5,145 bases of DNA from Pedococcus sp. (GTDB lineage: Bacteria; Actinomycetota; Actinomycetes; Actinomycetales; Dermatophilaceae). Below are positions 5,059 through 5,145 of the stretch, in pieces. Numbering within the stretch: the stretch's first letter is position 1; every line of letters starts with the position of its first letter. Position numbers and translations under genes: made by a program. The notes under the pieces are model-generated. The model saw only the letters and a list, made by a program, of their open reading frames with translations. It was not told the DNA's origin and did not search any database. The DNA lies in assembly GCA_025936615.1 (NCBI GenBank), contig JAICSZ010000186.1:1-5145 (forward strand), in the 5' to 3' direction.

Positions 5059-5145
5059 GTGTCGGTTTCCATCAAGCCGCTCGAAGACCGCATCGTCGTC
5101 AAGTCCGTCGAGGCCGAGCAGACCACCGCATCCGGCCTCGTCATC
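5059..5145 (+). CDS. groES: Co-chaperonin GroES (Hsp10), 3' end outside the window
   Basis: Only the first 29 codons are present: MSVSIKPLEDRIVVKSVEAE and then QTTASGLVI. This is the canonical GroES N-terminus (I-K-P-L-x-D-R-I-V-V-K, then E-x-x-T-A-S-G-L-V-I at the start of the mobile loop that binds GroEL). GroES forms the seven-membered lid of the GroEL folding chamber in the cytosol. The GTG start is set by GGGGAGG at 5044-5050, 8 bases upstream. Two CIRCE operators upstream indicate HrcA-controlled heat induction. A groEL gene commonly follows in actinobacteria, but it cannot be seen here. Confidence 0.96.
   Translation, partial: MSVSIKPLEDRIVVKSVEAEQTTASGLVI

Noticed and set aside
4905..5144. 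79-codon open frame on the minus strand
   Set aside because: It crosses CIRCE 2 and groES antisense, and its protein matches nothing recognisable.

Overview
This is an ordinary-looking stretch of chromosome from a high-GC actinobacterium. The evidence for that is the very G+C-rich coding sequence with G/C in third codon positions, GTG starts, two CIRCE operators in front of groES, and an actinobacterial-type THUMP-like methyltransferase. A relative of the Micrococcales (for example Intrasporangiaceae) is a guess from protein style; genus and species cannot be read from the window.

Layout. Positions 1-1806 hold two plus-strand genes that overlap by one base: a nucleoside hydrolase whose start lies left of the window, and a ribokinase (rbsK). 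Together they would cut ribonucleosides to base plus ribose and phosphorylate the ribose to ribose 5-phosphate. Positions 1841-4785 hold three minus-strand genes, in transcription order: a two-lobed GNAT N-acetyltransferase (4785-3946), a SAM-dependent methyltransferase with a C-terminal THUMP-like domain (3874-2642), and an exported or membrane-anchored protein with an ARB-07466-like C-terminal domain resembling metal-dependent peptidoglycan peptidases (2548-1841). The last of these converges on rbsK. From about 4860 to the right edge lies the groES control region (promoter, two CIRCE operators, a leader that can fold) and the first 29 codons of groES, divergent from the GNAT gene.

The three minus-strand genes are not tightly packed (gaps of 71 and 93 bases), and each gap holds a distinctive non-coding element. 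The first gap carries a perfect 17-bp inverted repeat of lower G+C (positions 3905-3954) that also supplies the GNAT stop codon. The second carries an 11-bp-period direct repeat, GTGACC-N5-GTGACC, overlapping a plausible promoter of the exported protein. I found no mobile element gene, CRISPR array, tRNA, rRNA, phage gene or defence system. The most unusual items are these two intergenic elements, not a new gene system.
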